From NCBI GenBank assembly GCA_964035545.1, contig OZ037769.1, positions 9,403,429 to 9,463,428 of the forward strand: a DNA stretch of 60,000 nucleotides, in the 5' to 3' direction. Each line of letters opens with the position of its first letter. Positions within the stretch are counted from its first letter, which is position 1. Below, piece by piece: positions 1-12,418 of the stretch. The translations under genes were made by a program, and so were the position numbers. The notes under the pieces are model-generated. The model was not told where the DNA came from and ran no database searches. It worked only from the letters and a program-made list of their open reading frames with translations. Source of the stretch: Bugula neritina (taxonomy: Eukaryota > Bryozoa > Gymnolaemata > Cheilostomatida > Bugulidae).

Positions 1-283
1 ACGTACAAGATTTACAATAGGAGAAGGTAACACTCAGGAACATTATTGCATAGCACCATGATGGCCAACTTAAAAACATAAACTAAAACACACAAGTACT
101 AAGAGAACACAAGGTAACTGAGAAATGAAACAAAACTTCAGTCATAAAAATATAAATTAAAAGTCATGTCTAACTTAACTTTTGCATGAAAACCTGTTGA
201 AAAAACATTCTTAGAATATAAATACTAAACTAAAAACTAAAAGAGAATTATTGGTTACGTAAAAAGATGTGGTCTACACTTAC

Positions 284-972
284 AAGTTAGATCGAGCTGT
301 GAACTGTTGAGGAAAAGAGAAGTGCCTGCAGGGCAGTCAGCAGGGTGGTCATTGATATTTACATCTGAAAAACAAGATCTATGCTTATAGATATAAATAT
401 CATTTGAAGCTATGTCCTGTAAGCATTTATAGAGTGACTAGTGAAGAGTGTGAGTGGCTAGTGAGTAGAGTGAGTCACTAGTGAACAGAGTATGAGTGAC
501 TAGTGAACAGAGTGTGAGTAATTAGTGAACAGAGAATGAGGCACTAGTGAGCAGAGTGTGAGTGACTAGTGAGCAAAGTGTGATTGACTAGTGAATAGAG
601 TGTGAGTGACTAGTGAACAGAGTGTGAGTCATTAGTGAACAGAGTGTGAGTCACTAGTAAACATAATCTAGGTAGCAACACTAGTTTGGGTAGGCAAAGG
701 TGAGTATAAACTAATTCAGGCAGACAACTTACAGTTTTGGCACTCAACAAATAACGAGATTAATTTACCACAAAAACATGCTCACCAGCATTTTCCCGTT
801 CAGAAATATGTTGTGTGTGCTTATCTATACTAAGTTGGGACACTCCTGCTGATAAGCTGGTGGATATGCCGCCATTTACCATAGGCTGACGAGACTCACT
901 CGTACTCGGCAGGTACTTGGATTGAATGCCAGATTTGGCTTTCTTGCGCTGTTTTGTCCAACACTGGCCCAT
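284..972 (-). CDS. N-terminal exons of an unidentified, putatively myristoylated protein (partial)
   Basis: Two phase-compatible exons are visible. Exon 1 is 786-972: ATG at 972, an in-frame TGA about 33 nt upstream, donor GTGAGC. Exon 2 is 284-364: acceptor TTTCAG, donor GTAAGT. The join is phase 1 and stays open; 89 residues are visible and the gene runs off the left edge. The protein starts MGQCWTKQRKKAK: Gly2 and Cys4 followed by a basic cluster, the pattern of N-myristoylated and palmitoylated SH4-type membrane anchors such as those of Src-family kinases. The following Ser/Thr-rich stretch is compatible with a Src-like unique region, but no SH3 or other domain is reached, so identity is open. 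The anchor is inference; the exon structure is seen. Confidence 0.45.
420..665. repeat. Minisatellite, about 21-23 bp unit with core CTAGTGAACAGAG
   Basis: About ten imperfect units of the form GTGAGTGACTAGTGAACAGA lie in the intron between the two exons of the leftmost gene. The same core recurs in a separate array at 5443-5832 inside DRG1. Confidence 0.85.
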
Positions 973-1019
973 TATGAATGGCAGTAGCTGGCAACTGAGA
1001 TATCACTGTCGTGTAAGGA

Positions 1020-2279
1020 CAGCTAGATAAATATTAGTCGAAAGACACTCTTGGTACATCATTTATTGACATCTAAAATATATGAATAAATAAATATAAG
1101 ACAATTTATATTCAGTGGCCTAAGTCGGCAAAAATAGTGAAACTGTCCAAAAGAGTAATAGTGATCTAGGTTTCTCAGTTTTGTTTCCAGGATAGGGCAG
1201 TAGAGTGCTTTCCCGACTTTGATTTCTGATTTCAGACTACAATCTCAGGCATTTTCAAGGTGAGCTACATAGGAAATAAATTTCATGATAATGACTGTTG
1301 GATCTACTTCTTAGAAATCTTGAAAATATGAATTTATAGTCACCTGCGCATCGCATTTGCATAAGAATGAATCAGGTTATCGTTGAGGGTTTCTAAAACA
1401 AGGAAACTCATTATATTGATACTAATAAAATTAGCCTTACTTTACACTTTTAGAAATAAAACATGAGTGGCATATATATACCGGAGAAATAAACAGAAGA
1501 GTCACAGAAACTACTTATTGATAAAGTAAGTAAATCATGTCAAAGCAAATGAGAAAATACATAAACTTACACACCATTATATCAATCTTCTAATTCTTCG
1601 TAGTTGGCTACGCAAGCATTTTAGAATAATGATATTTTCAATACTGAACCTACGATGTTTTGAGCATGGTCAATAACTGAAGGCATTATTAATAACATAA
1701 TTTGATATTTAAAAACACAGTTTATTTTTATAAAGGAGTTGCCGGAAGCTTCAAAACCAGTATGACTGTCCATAGCTATAGTAATGGCAGAGCACCGCTC
1801 TTTAACTATGATATCAGAAACCTGGTCTCCAACTATGATAACATCAGCAAAATTACATAATATTCAAAGATTTCTGATTCGGAGCGAGCTGTATGTTTTG
1901 GAGAACAAGATTTACATACGCTGATACTTTTTTAAAACAGAATGATGAAAGCTTCCAGTAACAATAATACTATGCCACCAAACATGTGTTTTGCAATTAC
2001 CCAAGTATTTTAAGTAAGGTGAAATAACCTTAATTAGCATGCAAAAAATCTTCACTTACCTGTTTCGCATTCCCTTTTTTGATAATGCATATACTCTCAA
2101 ATTGCAACTTCATGTAGATATAGAATTTGAATTACAAAAGTGCGACACACCGGGGGATGGTAATCAGTCCGCCTAATGAACAGATAATCCAAAGTAGTGG
2201 TAAGGGGTTGTATAGGCACGTTGGATTTCTAGAGACAGGTAGAATAAAGGTAGAAGAAGCATAAAAGATCATGAAGGAG
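1020..2279. other. Non-coding stretch, nothing recognised
   Basis: AT-rich sequence upstream of the leftmost gene's start codon. It should hold that gene's promoter and 5' UTR, but no core promoter motif stands out. No ORF or repeat structure was recognised. Confidence 0.4.
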
Positions 2280-3200
2280 TACTATATACAAATAAGAAAA
2301 GTTCCGGACTCAAACTTGAATGGAGGAATTGTCATAAAGCAATAAATACATTAGCAGTTGCAGCATTTCTTTACCCATTTGAATACTTGACTGGACTGAT
2401 GATGACCTGAAAGGAATGGTAAGGTAGACAAGGAAGCTTATGGCATGAATTGAGCACTTCACCTAAGAGCATATTTGGACAGTCTGCATGTTAGGAAGAG
2501 ACAAGGCTGCAAAAGGATGATGTCAACTGTGTAAGGATTGAAGAACACAGCTTGTCAGAGTGCATAAAGGGAACATGTATGCATGGAGACACCATACTGA
2601 GTAATTTCCCAAAGGACAAAAACCACATTGGGAATAAAAAATTGTAAAGTGAGAGAGAACCGATGAATGGAAAGAAAATGCTCTACAAAGTCATTGAGAG
2701 TTGGTTAAGATATGATTGGTTGAACAACAGAATGACTGTTGCTGGCTGCTCAAAATCAGGCAATTGCTACTAGAATTTAAGAGGTGATTATAATGCAGGG
2801 GTGGGCAACTGGAGGCCCGAGGGCCACTTTGCTTATTTTTTCAGTATCCCTTTTAATGATTAAAATAAGTAAAAACTATCATTGTTATTCTGATTAGCAC
2901 AGCATAGGTTTGGTGACAAATTACTTCATTATAATAAAATTTATTATGTATACAATTATGTGGCCCTTCGTTTTGGCTGACTTTTAAATTTGGTTCTTGA
3001 GCAAAAGAAGTTGCTCACCTCTGCTACAATGAAAGAACAAGGCAGCAAGAAGTATTGAATGTGTAATTTGAGGGATGAAACTGTGATGCATTTACTTAAT
3101 TAATGTGAAAAGCTAGCAAATTTCAGAAGTGCAAGAAATAGTTCAACCACCAGAATCGGTGGAAAGTGAAAACATTAAGATTCTGAAAAATTTGACATGT
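2280..3200 (+). pseudogene. Decayed non-LTR retrotransposon (C-terminal part of ORF), split by a hAT MITE
   Basis: Conceptual translation across several frames, with stops, shows the conserved tail that follows the RT domain in R2/NeSL/Dong-like LINE proteins: KAINTLAVAAFLYPFEY, then W-T-D-D-D-L-K with TRKLMA, then CVRIEEHSLSE, and after the nested MITE NLRDETVMHLLN-CEKLA, which resembles their C-terminal Cys/His motif. Stops and frameshifts are frequent, so this is an old dead copy. Family placement is from pattern memory and is approximate; both ends are uncertain. Confidence 0.55.
2796..3023. mobile_element. Non-autonomous hAT element (MITE), 228 bp
   Basis: The left end CAGGGGTGGGCAAC and right end GTTGCTCACCTCTG are imperfect inverted repeats of the classic hAT CAGGGG type. 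Flanking 8-mers TTATAATG (2788-2795) and CTACAATG (3024-3031) match at 6 of 8 positions, as expected for a diverged 8-bp target duplication. There is no coding capacity. It sits inside the LINE remnant. Confidence 0.8.
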
Positions 3201-3286
3201 ACACACTGATAGATTAAGTAATAGTGAGAAGCCTGATATAGTGATAGTTGACAACTGCAACTCAGAAACAATGCATCCTATTGATA

Positions 3287-3780
3287 TTTAGTATTACTAA
3301 TAATTATCACTATCTAGTATTAGCCTTAGCAATACTAAGTCTAATTCAATAGTATTACTAAAATGATTAATATTACTATTAGTATTAGACACTGACAGTG
3401 TTACTATAAGTATAACTATTAGTATTACACCTAAATATCCATATTCATATTGAGTTACAGTTAATCAGAGTCAATGCCAGTTAGTTTTAGTACTACTGTG
3501 ACAATTAACCATCATTATTATGCTTATACAGTTATATTTAAAGTTATACTAATACTTATATTTAGTACTTACTTAGTTACTCCTTATACTTATAGTTACT
3601 GTTAGTGTTACTGCTACTATTGGACTTAATCTAAGAGCAAATCTTTCAGTTAGTGAGATACTTATACTTATAGATATACTGCTAGACTAAAACTTAGTAT
3701 TACTATTAGTATTACTATTACAGTATTAGTAATAGTATTAGTATAAGTATTAGTGCAAGACCAATTATTAGTATTACTAA
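3287..3780. repeat. Imperfect TTAGTATTACTA-type simple repeat
   Basis: A long run built from ATTAGT and ATTACT hexamers with interruptions. The same sequence type recurs at about 12770-13525, 23230-23430, 41060-41580 and just right of 57400. Confidence 0.7.
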
Positions 3781-4954
3781 TAATTCAATCTAACTATAAT
3801 CCTATTAGTATTGCTATTAGATTTATTTTTACTTGCACTTGTAGACAATCTGACCATTTACTTCTAGTTTTACAATTACCAAAAGTAAAAGTAAAACTCA
3901 AATGCTTTACAGTTACTTTTAGAATTAGTAAATCACTTTTGCTTTTAGTAAATGTCTTATAATTTAATTTTAAAATTTAAAACTTATAGCTATAACTATG
4001 CTTACTCGACGTCCATAGTACATTCTGGATCACAAATTGTGCAAAAAAAGAATGCCTCTTTATAACAAAACAGTGTGTTTCAGAGTGACTTGATTTTACA
4101 GCATTTCGCTGATTTTGGTTGTTAGTTCTTAGTTACCCTCAAGTCACGTATGTTTTGTGGGAGGAAACTGTCATAGTAGAGTTTGGATTTAGTATTACTA
4201 TTAAACAGATTAGTATAACTATTACTATAAGTATAAGTTGAAATAAAAATTAAAATGATCAATCATTATCAAATTCAATATGAATATGAATATCATTATC
4301 ATTGAATATCATCAATCGATCAATGACAAATGAAAATTCACAAAAATATATATTCATTTCAGTAACGAATACATAAAATATTGCTCCTTCTGAGTATGGA
4401 ACTATCTTGCTTCTTACAAAGATATTTGCCATAAACAGATTATTCATTATATATTATTATATTAATATTTATATTATGCATTTTCATTCAACTCCATGGC
4501 CGCCTGAAACTACATCCGGTTTGCTATACTTTGTAATCTAGCTACTCCATTTCGATTAGGAATTTTTTGAAAGAGAGCAACTCCATTACCCATTGATATT
4601 TTTGTTAGGCTTCAAATTGGAGGATCCATGGATAGTTAATCAAATAGGGTTTTGTTATTATGGCCTCCCAAGGCTTACTAGCTGCCAGTGCAGACTTATA
4701 GATTAGAGAAGTCACTTCATGTAGAAAAATATAGGGCTATTTGTAAGCATTTAATTAAACTTTAACATTGGAAGTTTCAGACAAAGGCAGCATAATTGAT
4801 CATTAAACTAATATAAATTTGAAGATAATAGAACTAGATTTGTATTTATCATGAACAATCTAATTTATTTATATAAACAGTAAAGTTCATGTGAACAGTT
4901 CTCGGTTACATCATCAACAGCTAAAGAAATAACAATCAGCTTATTATTGTCTTA
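3781..4954. other. Intergenic AT-rich DNA downstream of DRG1
   Basis: No credible coding exon or structured element was recognised in this stretch, only short simple-sequence patches. Confidence 0.4.
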
Positions 4955-4960
4955 TTTATT
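4955..4960 (-). terminator. Candidate polyadenylation signal of DRG1
   Basis: TTTATT on the plus strand reads AATAAA on the DRG1 strand, about 305 nt beyond its stop codon. Several other AT-rich hexamers are nearby, so the assignment is tentative. Confidence 0.3.
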
Positions 4961-5264
4961 ATTCCACTGTTCCAAATATATCTTTTCAGGTAAGAGGTCT
5001 TGCAACTTCATACTCTATAAAAGTAAAGCATATATGACACAATGTTAATCTACTATCTCAGTTATTGCAGATTTCTTTGGAGACAACAGGCCTATTTATG
5101 ATTATGCTTACAAACTATAATGGCAGAACAGAATGACATGCACTTATTTTGAGTTACAAAGTAAAATACAGATCCATGATGCATAGACTGGGGGCAGACT
5201 AGCAAAAAGACTGGGGACCTTTAACTCTAAAATATTACCTCAGTATAAGCAAATTAGGAAGCAC

Positions 5265-8200
5265 TTACTTTTTAACAATTTGTACCACATCTTCGTCATT
5301 TAGAACGTGTTCTTTGCCAACTCTTTGTGGTTGATGCTTCACTGAAGACCCCCAAACCAATGCACTGTTCAAATAAAAATTATGCAAAACTAAACTTGAT
5401 AGAGCAACTACCGAAGGCTAATCAATTAATTGATGCTAGTGAGTGGAGAGTGTCTAGTGAATAGAGAGAGTCTAGTGAATAGAGTGTCTAGTGAATAGAG
5501 AGTCTAGTGAACAGAGAGTCTAGTGAATAGAGAGTCTAGTGAATAGAGAGTCTAGTGAACAGAGAGTCTAGTGAACAGAGTGTCTAGTGAACAGAGAGTC
5601 TAGTGAATAGAGAGTGTCTAGTGAACAGAGTGTCTAGTGAATAGAGTGTCTAGTGAATAGAGAGTTTAGTGAACAGAGAGTCTAGTGAGTAGAGTGTCTA
5701 GTGAACAGAGAGTGTCTTGTGAATAGAGAGAGTCTAGTGAACAGAGTGTCTAGTGAATAGAGTGTCTAGTGAATAGAGAGTTTAGTGAACAGAGAGTGTC
5801 TAGTGAACAGAGTGTCTAGTGAACAAAGAGTCCAATATCTAGTGAATGAAGTTTCCTGAAAACTGTATGAAAACTGAACTTACTGCTTGAAATCTTTTAG
5901 CAAATTCTTATGGATTTTCAAACAGAAGTTCTCTACAGTAGTAGCTTGAGATTTAAGTACAACTGGAGACTGGTAATCAGGTAACTGTCCTTTAGGCTTC
6001 GTATAACTGAAAACAGCAGATAAAACAGAAGTTGAAGCTTTCATATAATTGATCTATTAGTATACACTTATTTAACTCTATAGGTATGCTAGCACACTGT
6101 ATGCTACTAGCACACTGTTTACTACTAGCACACTGTATACTACTAGCACACTGTATACTACTAGCACACTGTATACTACTAGCACACTGTATACTACTAG
6201 CACACTGTATACTACTAGCAGACTGTATACAGTATACTACTAGCACACTGTATACTACTAGCACACTGTATACTACTAGCACACTGTATACTACTAGCCC
6301 ACTGTATACAGTATACTACTGGCACACTGTATACTACTAGCACACTGTATACTAACACACTTCACAGATAGGTTTATTAATATTTATCGTATAATATTGA
6401 ATGGTTATGAAATGTTATTATTGCTTACATTCTGGTAAGGTTTAGATACTCCCACATCTTTTCCAGAAGATCATCAAAGTTCCATTTATGGTGGGCAGAT
6501 ATTGGCACACAGTGAGGTATTTTGTATATAATATCAAGTTCCTGAAACAAAGTAACTCCTTCCAGTCAGTGGCCACATATGACCTGTCATACAGCATATA
6601 AAGATGGCAGTTGGAGCAACGTTCATTATCTCTACTATACTGATCTCACAGTAAATTAACCGATGATACTTAGAAGACAAGCTTCCTTACAGACATACAA
6701 TGCTGAAAGATTCCTCACCAAACAATATCATATTCCATTTTTACCAATTAGGGAAGTATAGCAAACAGTTGATATGTGGCTATATTTATAGAAGGCAAAA
6801 GCTTCAGTCTGAAAATGTAGTCTGGGTAAGTGGGCTCAATTACAATACCCACACACATATATACCTACACACATAATATATATACCTACACACATATATA
6901 CCCACACACATGCATACCTACACACATATGTGACCAGTCGCGACAAAACCGGGGATGTGGCGGCGTTTATAAAGTGTAGTGAATGAAGGTTTAATTTGGA
7001 AATACTGAAATTTGAAATTAATGTCCAATTTTTAGATTGTAAACTTTTCCAACACACAAAAAATCCAAGGATTTCAAAAATCATATTTTTGCAAGCATTT
7101 GATGATTCCTTCAGCTCTAAAATTGCATTTAAAGTTAGTGACTTGAGTCATTCAATTTTTTAAATAATGAAAAAATTGAGAAGTTATCAAATAAAGAAAG
7201 ATGACAATTTTAGTAATTTTTATAGCGCAAGATCTTGCAAATTTAGTTTTTGTCAAGAGAATTTGGCTTACACCCTTTTCTTGGTATTGTCAGAAGTATC
7301 ATATTTAAAATCGAAGGCTATTTGTAGTTATTCATCGTGCTCCATGCAAATTTAGCTTTTAATGTAATTAGTTAATGAGCTGTTTTGCCCTTTGGTGATA
7401 AATGCTGATCCTTATCTTCATCTTTAGCGTTCAAGCTTGAAAATCACGACAACACAGGTAATTATACTCAAAACAATCATTTACGCTACTAACTTATAAT
7501 TGTTGCCAGGATTATTTGTAGTTATCCATTTGTTTATAGTTTATACTTGCAAAAATATTATACTATCACTATGACTCACAGTTTGAGGTACGGTTACTCA
7601 TACTCATAGTCATGATCATAATGATGATGAGTGATAATCATAATGAATATCATTCATGATTTACTGGTACTTGGTAGTAAAACTAAATGTAGCTCACTAA
7701 TAGTAATAGTAATAGTATGACTACAAGTATAAGTAATTAAATTTAAATAATTATAATTTCACTATTTGAGCCTGTATTTCGCCTTTGGTCTTAAAGCTTG
7801 ATACTGATAGTAGCTATGGTAATTGTTGATATTTTAATTTGCATTAGACTTACTCATAGTAACTCTTAGCCTTTGTCTTAGATTTTGTCATTAGGTTACT
7901 GATTACTATTAGGCAATTAGTACTATTGGTATTACTGATAGTTGACTTTGACAACTATTAGAGTTAGACTTAGTATTACAACAAAGTTGTTAATAGACTT
8001 GAAGATCTTTAGAAATAAATATTATTTTAATTAAATATCTTTAAATATAATCAAGCTACCATTTTCTTTTGCTATTTTCAAATTAGCTCAAAGTTTGATG
8101 GTAAATGTGATTAAATGTAAATGAGTATAATGATGAAATATTAATGCGAGTTGATGATGATTCTATAGTTGACTGACTTAGTTTTTCAGCAAGTTACTTT

Positions 8201-11200
8201 TAGTCTTATTTAGTGAGTAGTAACACTAACTGAATGCATGAATAGTCCAAACTTTTTAATTTTATTACAAAAAATGAGCAAAATTCATTTATATTTTAAA
8301 GTAATTAACTGAATTTAAATTGATTTTATAGTAACCGTCTTTAATAGATCCAGTTGCACTTAGCTAGCCTTTTTTTAAGCAATTAAATGCCTGAGTGGTT
8401 AATAATTATTGAAAGTCATTGCTTCAAAATTGCTAATTGCAGATATGCTAGATATTCAAGTCTATAACATGTAATTTTACTGATAATAAATAATATGTTA
8501 ATATTGAATAATCCGATTTTCTGTACATTTTAGAAAGCGGACTTGTAAGAGCATCAAAGTGAAGACTTATACCTACACAACTCTACCACCTATTAATCTA
8601 ATACTTCTAATATAGACACTCTGAATTTTGACTTGCGAGGTTATGGCTTTTGCTTATTTCATTCATAAAAAGGTTTGCAGTCTTTTAATGATGTGCTTAA
8701 AAATTGTATGATATAACTTGGTATAATTTCTAATCAAATTACCATTTCCTTTTGTTATTTAAAAAAATTCAACATTGTACTTGTAGCTTTGGAATAGACA
8801 GTAAGTGCGTAGATTGGCAGGATGAATGTTGAAAAATAATTTTGCCACCACTTGGAATCGAACCAGAGTCCTCTGGCTTGCAAGCAAGTGTGCTAACATT
8901 AAATCACGGGCACTGGGTAAACTCATCACTACAGATGCCAAGTAGCAGCATCTATAATTGCTGGGAAATCAGTTGATGGCGATGAAGCTTCTGCCACACA
9001 CATGTTATGTGTCTATACTCCGTACACTCATATTATGAAGCACAAAGAAGTAGAAAGATGAAAAGTGTAATTTTTTGCAAAGATTATAGAAGCTACCTAA
9101 TTTTCTTTTCTTGATAAGAATTAATTCAAGCATAATGGTTGGACCCCGGCTGGATTTTTTGCTGCATTTAATTAGTTTTTTAAAATAATGTATTTGATGT
9201 TTTCTAATGTGACTATTTTATGCCTAAATAAAACTCAAAAGTTCTAATAGCTAATTTTCTGTTTATATTTTCAACATCTTAGCCAAATCAATTGCTAAAT
9301 TTAGTTGTCGTTAGAGATTATAAAAATATATCTGAATGAATTTCGCATGATCTCATAATATCCAAATAATTTTCTCATAAGTGTTATACCCATTAAGCAA
9401 TAACTATGAAACAGCACAGCTCAACAGCTACAGTTTGACATATTACACAATATATCAGAGGAGAGGAAGATATTCAGTGTATAACAGGAAACAGCTACCA
9501 TTTTGTTTTTTATGAATTCTTGCTTACTTGGATGCCTAATTTAAATACCTCAACACGAGAACTTGCTGGAACATACTCTTATTTGCTGGAATTATTAAAC
9601 TTTTCACCAATAAACAAAATAAAAAGCGATTTGACAAATAAATTATACAAAAGGTTTGGCGGCCATATTTGACCTCATTTACAGTTGAGGCAGCATGAAA
9701 CTTTGTTTACCAGAAAGCCCAAACTTTCACGATTACTTTGATACCAAATTTGTCAATATTCCTATTATACAAAGGCCCATTGCTAAAGCTTGTAAATTGT
9801 AAACAAATAATTCTTGACGATTTTCTCGAAACAGTAAAATAGAAATTCTAAAAATGCTAAAGTCTTTAAATACTGATATCTCGAGTTCTATTTGTGCTAG
9901 AGACTTCAAATAAAGTGCAAAGTGTTTGGGAAAGTCTGCTCTATCACTCCATAGTAATAACTAAATTTTCAATATTTTATATACATCTCCTGTTTCGGGG
10001 TGCCAGGTCACATATATAGCTGCACACATATATACCTACACACATAATATACACCTACACCCATATATAGCTGCACACATATACCTACACATATATACCT
10101 ACACACATAATATTATATACTTCACACAGACATAATACTGCGCAAGTATATATACCCACTTCAATAGATATCTGGTCGATTTTGTTGAGTACATAGATGG
10201 CAGGAATGTACACCCTGTTACCCTCAACTACATCTATCAGGTCCTCAGCCGTAACATCTTCACGTAGTGTTATGTCAGCATTGTGTATCTTAGACTCTCC
10301 CAGGATGGTGCGCACAATCTCCAAGTCTAGTTCTGACTGGGGACACTAAACAAACAACCAGAATAATTATTTACCTTCATGTTCCATTTTGTATCTAATT
10401 TCATTTTTCCTAATATGAGTTTGCTCAAGAAGTGAATTATTGCAGCCCAAACTAGTATTTGTAATATGAATTTCAGTTAATACAAAATATTTGTAGTTCA
10501 TATTCTAATGGAAAGGTAATCTTGAAAAATATGCATGTTCTCGCTGTGAATTAAACTTTTTCTTTTCATAAAGTTAGAATAGCGTTGTGCAGGTATTGTT
10601 GGTACATACAATACTGCAACTAAGTGAAAAAAATCTTGTCAGCCTATCATTTTATGTCCATATTAGTTGGTACTGTAAAATATTACCATTATTACAAATC
10701 AATATTGTTACTATGCAATACTGTTATTATCATTCTTATTATTATCAATATTATCCCAAGTATTCAAAACATGATAAGTCAGAAAAGCTATGTAGCAGCA
10801 CCAAAGTATGCATGCTGGGTTATTGCAATAGCTGAGACTGTATAAACTAGCTAAACTGACCATGATATTAAGATTAATGCCTCCCTTTTCTTTCTTTCTA
10901 AAAGCTATGTTAGGTGGTCTTTTGTTGAGCCGAATACCAAATCCTTCCAGCTCATGTTCCAGAATCTTTTTGTGTCCCAGAGGTTTAAGTACGTCCAAAC
11001 AAATAAATATAATGTTGCAAGTTCGAGCTACAGCAATCACTTGCTTGCCTCTTCCTTTACCATCCTTAGCTCCTTCGATGATTCCTGGCAAATCTAGTAG
11101 CTAAAAACAGATACGCGACGCTACACATAGATTAATAGAATTTTCACACATAAATTCATTGCCACCAAGTGACTCTATCTAAATTTACAAAAAGAAAACA

Positions 11201-12418
11201 TTTACCTTTCATAAAAACACTAATTCCTCAAAACTAATCAAAAGTAAAATGGTAGATTAACTAGTTCCATTTATGCACCTGAATTTTTGCACCTTTAAAT
11301 CTAATGACTCCAGGAACTGTAGTGAGAGTAGTAAACTCATAGGCTGCTACTTCAGAATAAACACCAGCAAGGTTTGTCAACAGAGTAGATTTTCCAACAG
11401 AAGGAAAGCCTAAACAATACAGAATGGTAGAAAATAATAGAATTTGTTCCAAGATGTTTCAACTGTTGATATATCAAGTATATACCCACATGTACTGATT
11501 GGGCATCAACACTTTAAATAAGAATCTCTCAGTTAACAAAACATATTGATTACATTCTATCATGAATATTTTTCATACCATTCAGAATTAGAAATCGGAT
11601 AGTAAAGACACAAGCAACAGAGCTAGATGGAAATAATTTATTTTGGGCTATGCAGAGCCTGGTTACCCACCAGGGCTAAAAGGAATATGGTGAGAAATGG
11701 TGAGAAAATAATAGCTATGTAAAACAAACAACCATCAACAAATAAACAACAAATACATTACTTAATTAATACAATTTAAATGTAGAACTTGCCTACAAAA
11801 CCAATTCTAGCATCACCAGTCTTGGCCACATCGAAACCTTCTCCGCCACCTCCCCCACCACCTGAGGGTTCAAGAAGCTCTCTTTTCAGCTTAGCTAATC
11901 TAGATTTTAGCATACAGAGATGGCTCATAGTATTCTTGTTTTTCTGTGTTCTGGCCATCTATAAATAGGCAATGTTACTAGGGTTCCATTTATTTAAGAA
12001 AGGAGCTGAATTATTTGATATGAGCCCCTTACTGAAATCACCTAATAATAACAATTTTTACTTTACCCTATCTTTTCTGATAAATTAAGTTTCAGGTGTA
12101 TTTGTTTATTTAAAGGAAGCAAAGGCTAAAGCTGTATCCTTAGAGCCCCCCTACTGTATGACAAGAATACCCAAGCATGCTTCATCAACAGTCATAAAGA
12201 ATGAGCTTGCATACTTGCTAAGCACATGAACCTTATAAGCATATTGTAACCCATAGTTGAGCATCTCCAAAGAGTTCATTTCTCTAAAACCTGCTGTATA
12301 TACAACTTGAATCGACACACAGTGTGTTACATAATCCATGCAAAAAACAAACTAAGCATAAGTGTATGCATTTCATTACCTCAGCCTCTATATCAGCTAT
12401 TCTTTCGAGCACACCCAT
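5265..12418 (-). CDS. DRG1: Developmentally regulated GTP-binding protein 1 (DRG1), complete, 8 exons
   Basis: DRG1 is a conserved cytosolic GTPase of the Obg/DRG class that works with DFRP1 (ZC3H15) and associates with translating ribosomes. Coding exons, 5' to 3': 12380-12418, 11793-11958, 11279-11409, 10861-11100, 10160-10345, 6429-6541, 5884-6006, 5265-5364. All phases agree and total 1098 nt, giving 365 aa against 367 in human. The start [13 protein letters not shown] precedes MARTQKNK. Motifs in order: G1 GFPSVGKS, G2 TTLTT, G3 [17 protein letters not shown]4 NKID, G5 ISAHH, then the TGS domain from [12 protein letters not shown] to the terminal VQIVKK. A glycine run lies before [13 protein letters not shown]. 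The intron after 11793 has a GC donor (GCAAGT). VLKPLGHKK and the [12 protein letters not shown] context favour DRG1 over DRG2. Confidence 0.95.
5443..5832. repeat. Minisatellite in the last DRG1 intron, about 16-18 bp unit
   Basis: Roughly two dozen units of GTCTAGTGAACAGAGA or GTCTAGTGAATAGAGA lie between exons 7 and 8. Units vary by AACAG/AATAG and by GAGAG or GAGTG spacing. They share a core with the 420-665 array. Confidence 0.9.
6084..6356. repeat. 18-bp minisatellite TACTAGCACACTGTATAC in a DRG1 intron
   Basis: About fifteen near-perfect copies lie between exons 6 and 7. Because 18 is divisible by 3 and the unit lacks stops in some frames, the array is open on both strands as hexapeptide repeats. 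These are artefacts of the repeat, not genes. Confidence 0.9.
6840..6928. repeat. Microsatellite (ACACATATATACCT)n, left half
   Basis: Repeats of CACACATATATACCTA. The same repeat type resumes at 10008 after a 3.1-kb interruption. Confidence 0.8.
6926..10008. mobile_element. Possible 3.1-kb insertion splitting a microsatellite in DRG1 intron 5
   Basis: The left edge reads TGTGACCAGTCGCGAC, later ACCGGGGATGT. The reverse complement of the right edge reads TGTGACCTGGCACCCC, later CAGGAGATGT. The two ends are therefore loosely inverted copies, with like microsatellite outside both. Inside there is no convincing ORF, only AT-rich DNA, a tRNA-like segment at 8844-8913 and simple repeats near 7670-7730. 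A large non-autonomous DNA transposon is the best guess; superfamily is unknown and exact edges are blurred by the microsatellite. Confidence 0.4.
8844..8913 (-). repeat. tRNA-like segment, probably a tRNA-derived SINE head
   Basis: On the minus strand it begins GTGCCCGTG and shows an anticodon-arm-like CTTGCTTGCAAGC (TGC position, Ala-like) and a B-box GGTTCGATTCC, about 70 nt in all. The 5' half (GATTTAATGTTAGC) departs from a functional A box and D arm, and there is no clean acceptor pairing. This fits a SINE or pseudo-tRNA better than a working tRNA gene. Confidence 0.5.
10008..10125. repeat. Microsatellite (ACACATATATACCT)n, right half
   Basis: Continuation of the repeat seen at 6840-6928, lying just downstream of the DRG1 exon 5 donor. 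Confidence 0.8.

Noticed and set aside
5992-6340. Open frames on both strands through 6084-6356 encoding hexapeptide repeats
   Set aside because: They follow entirely from an 18-bp minisatellite within a DRG1 intron and overlap exon 7 in another frame.
8844-8913. Functional tRNA-Ala gene
   Set aside because: The D arm and acceptor stem are degenerate; better explained as a SINE head or pseudo-tRNA.
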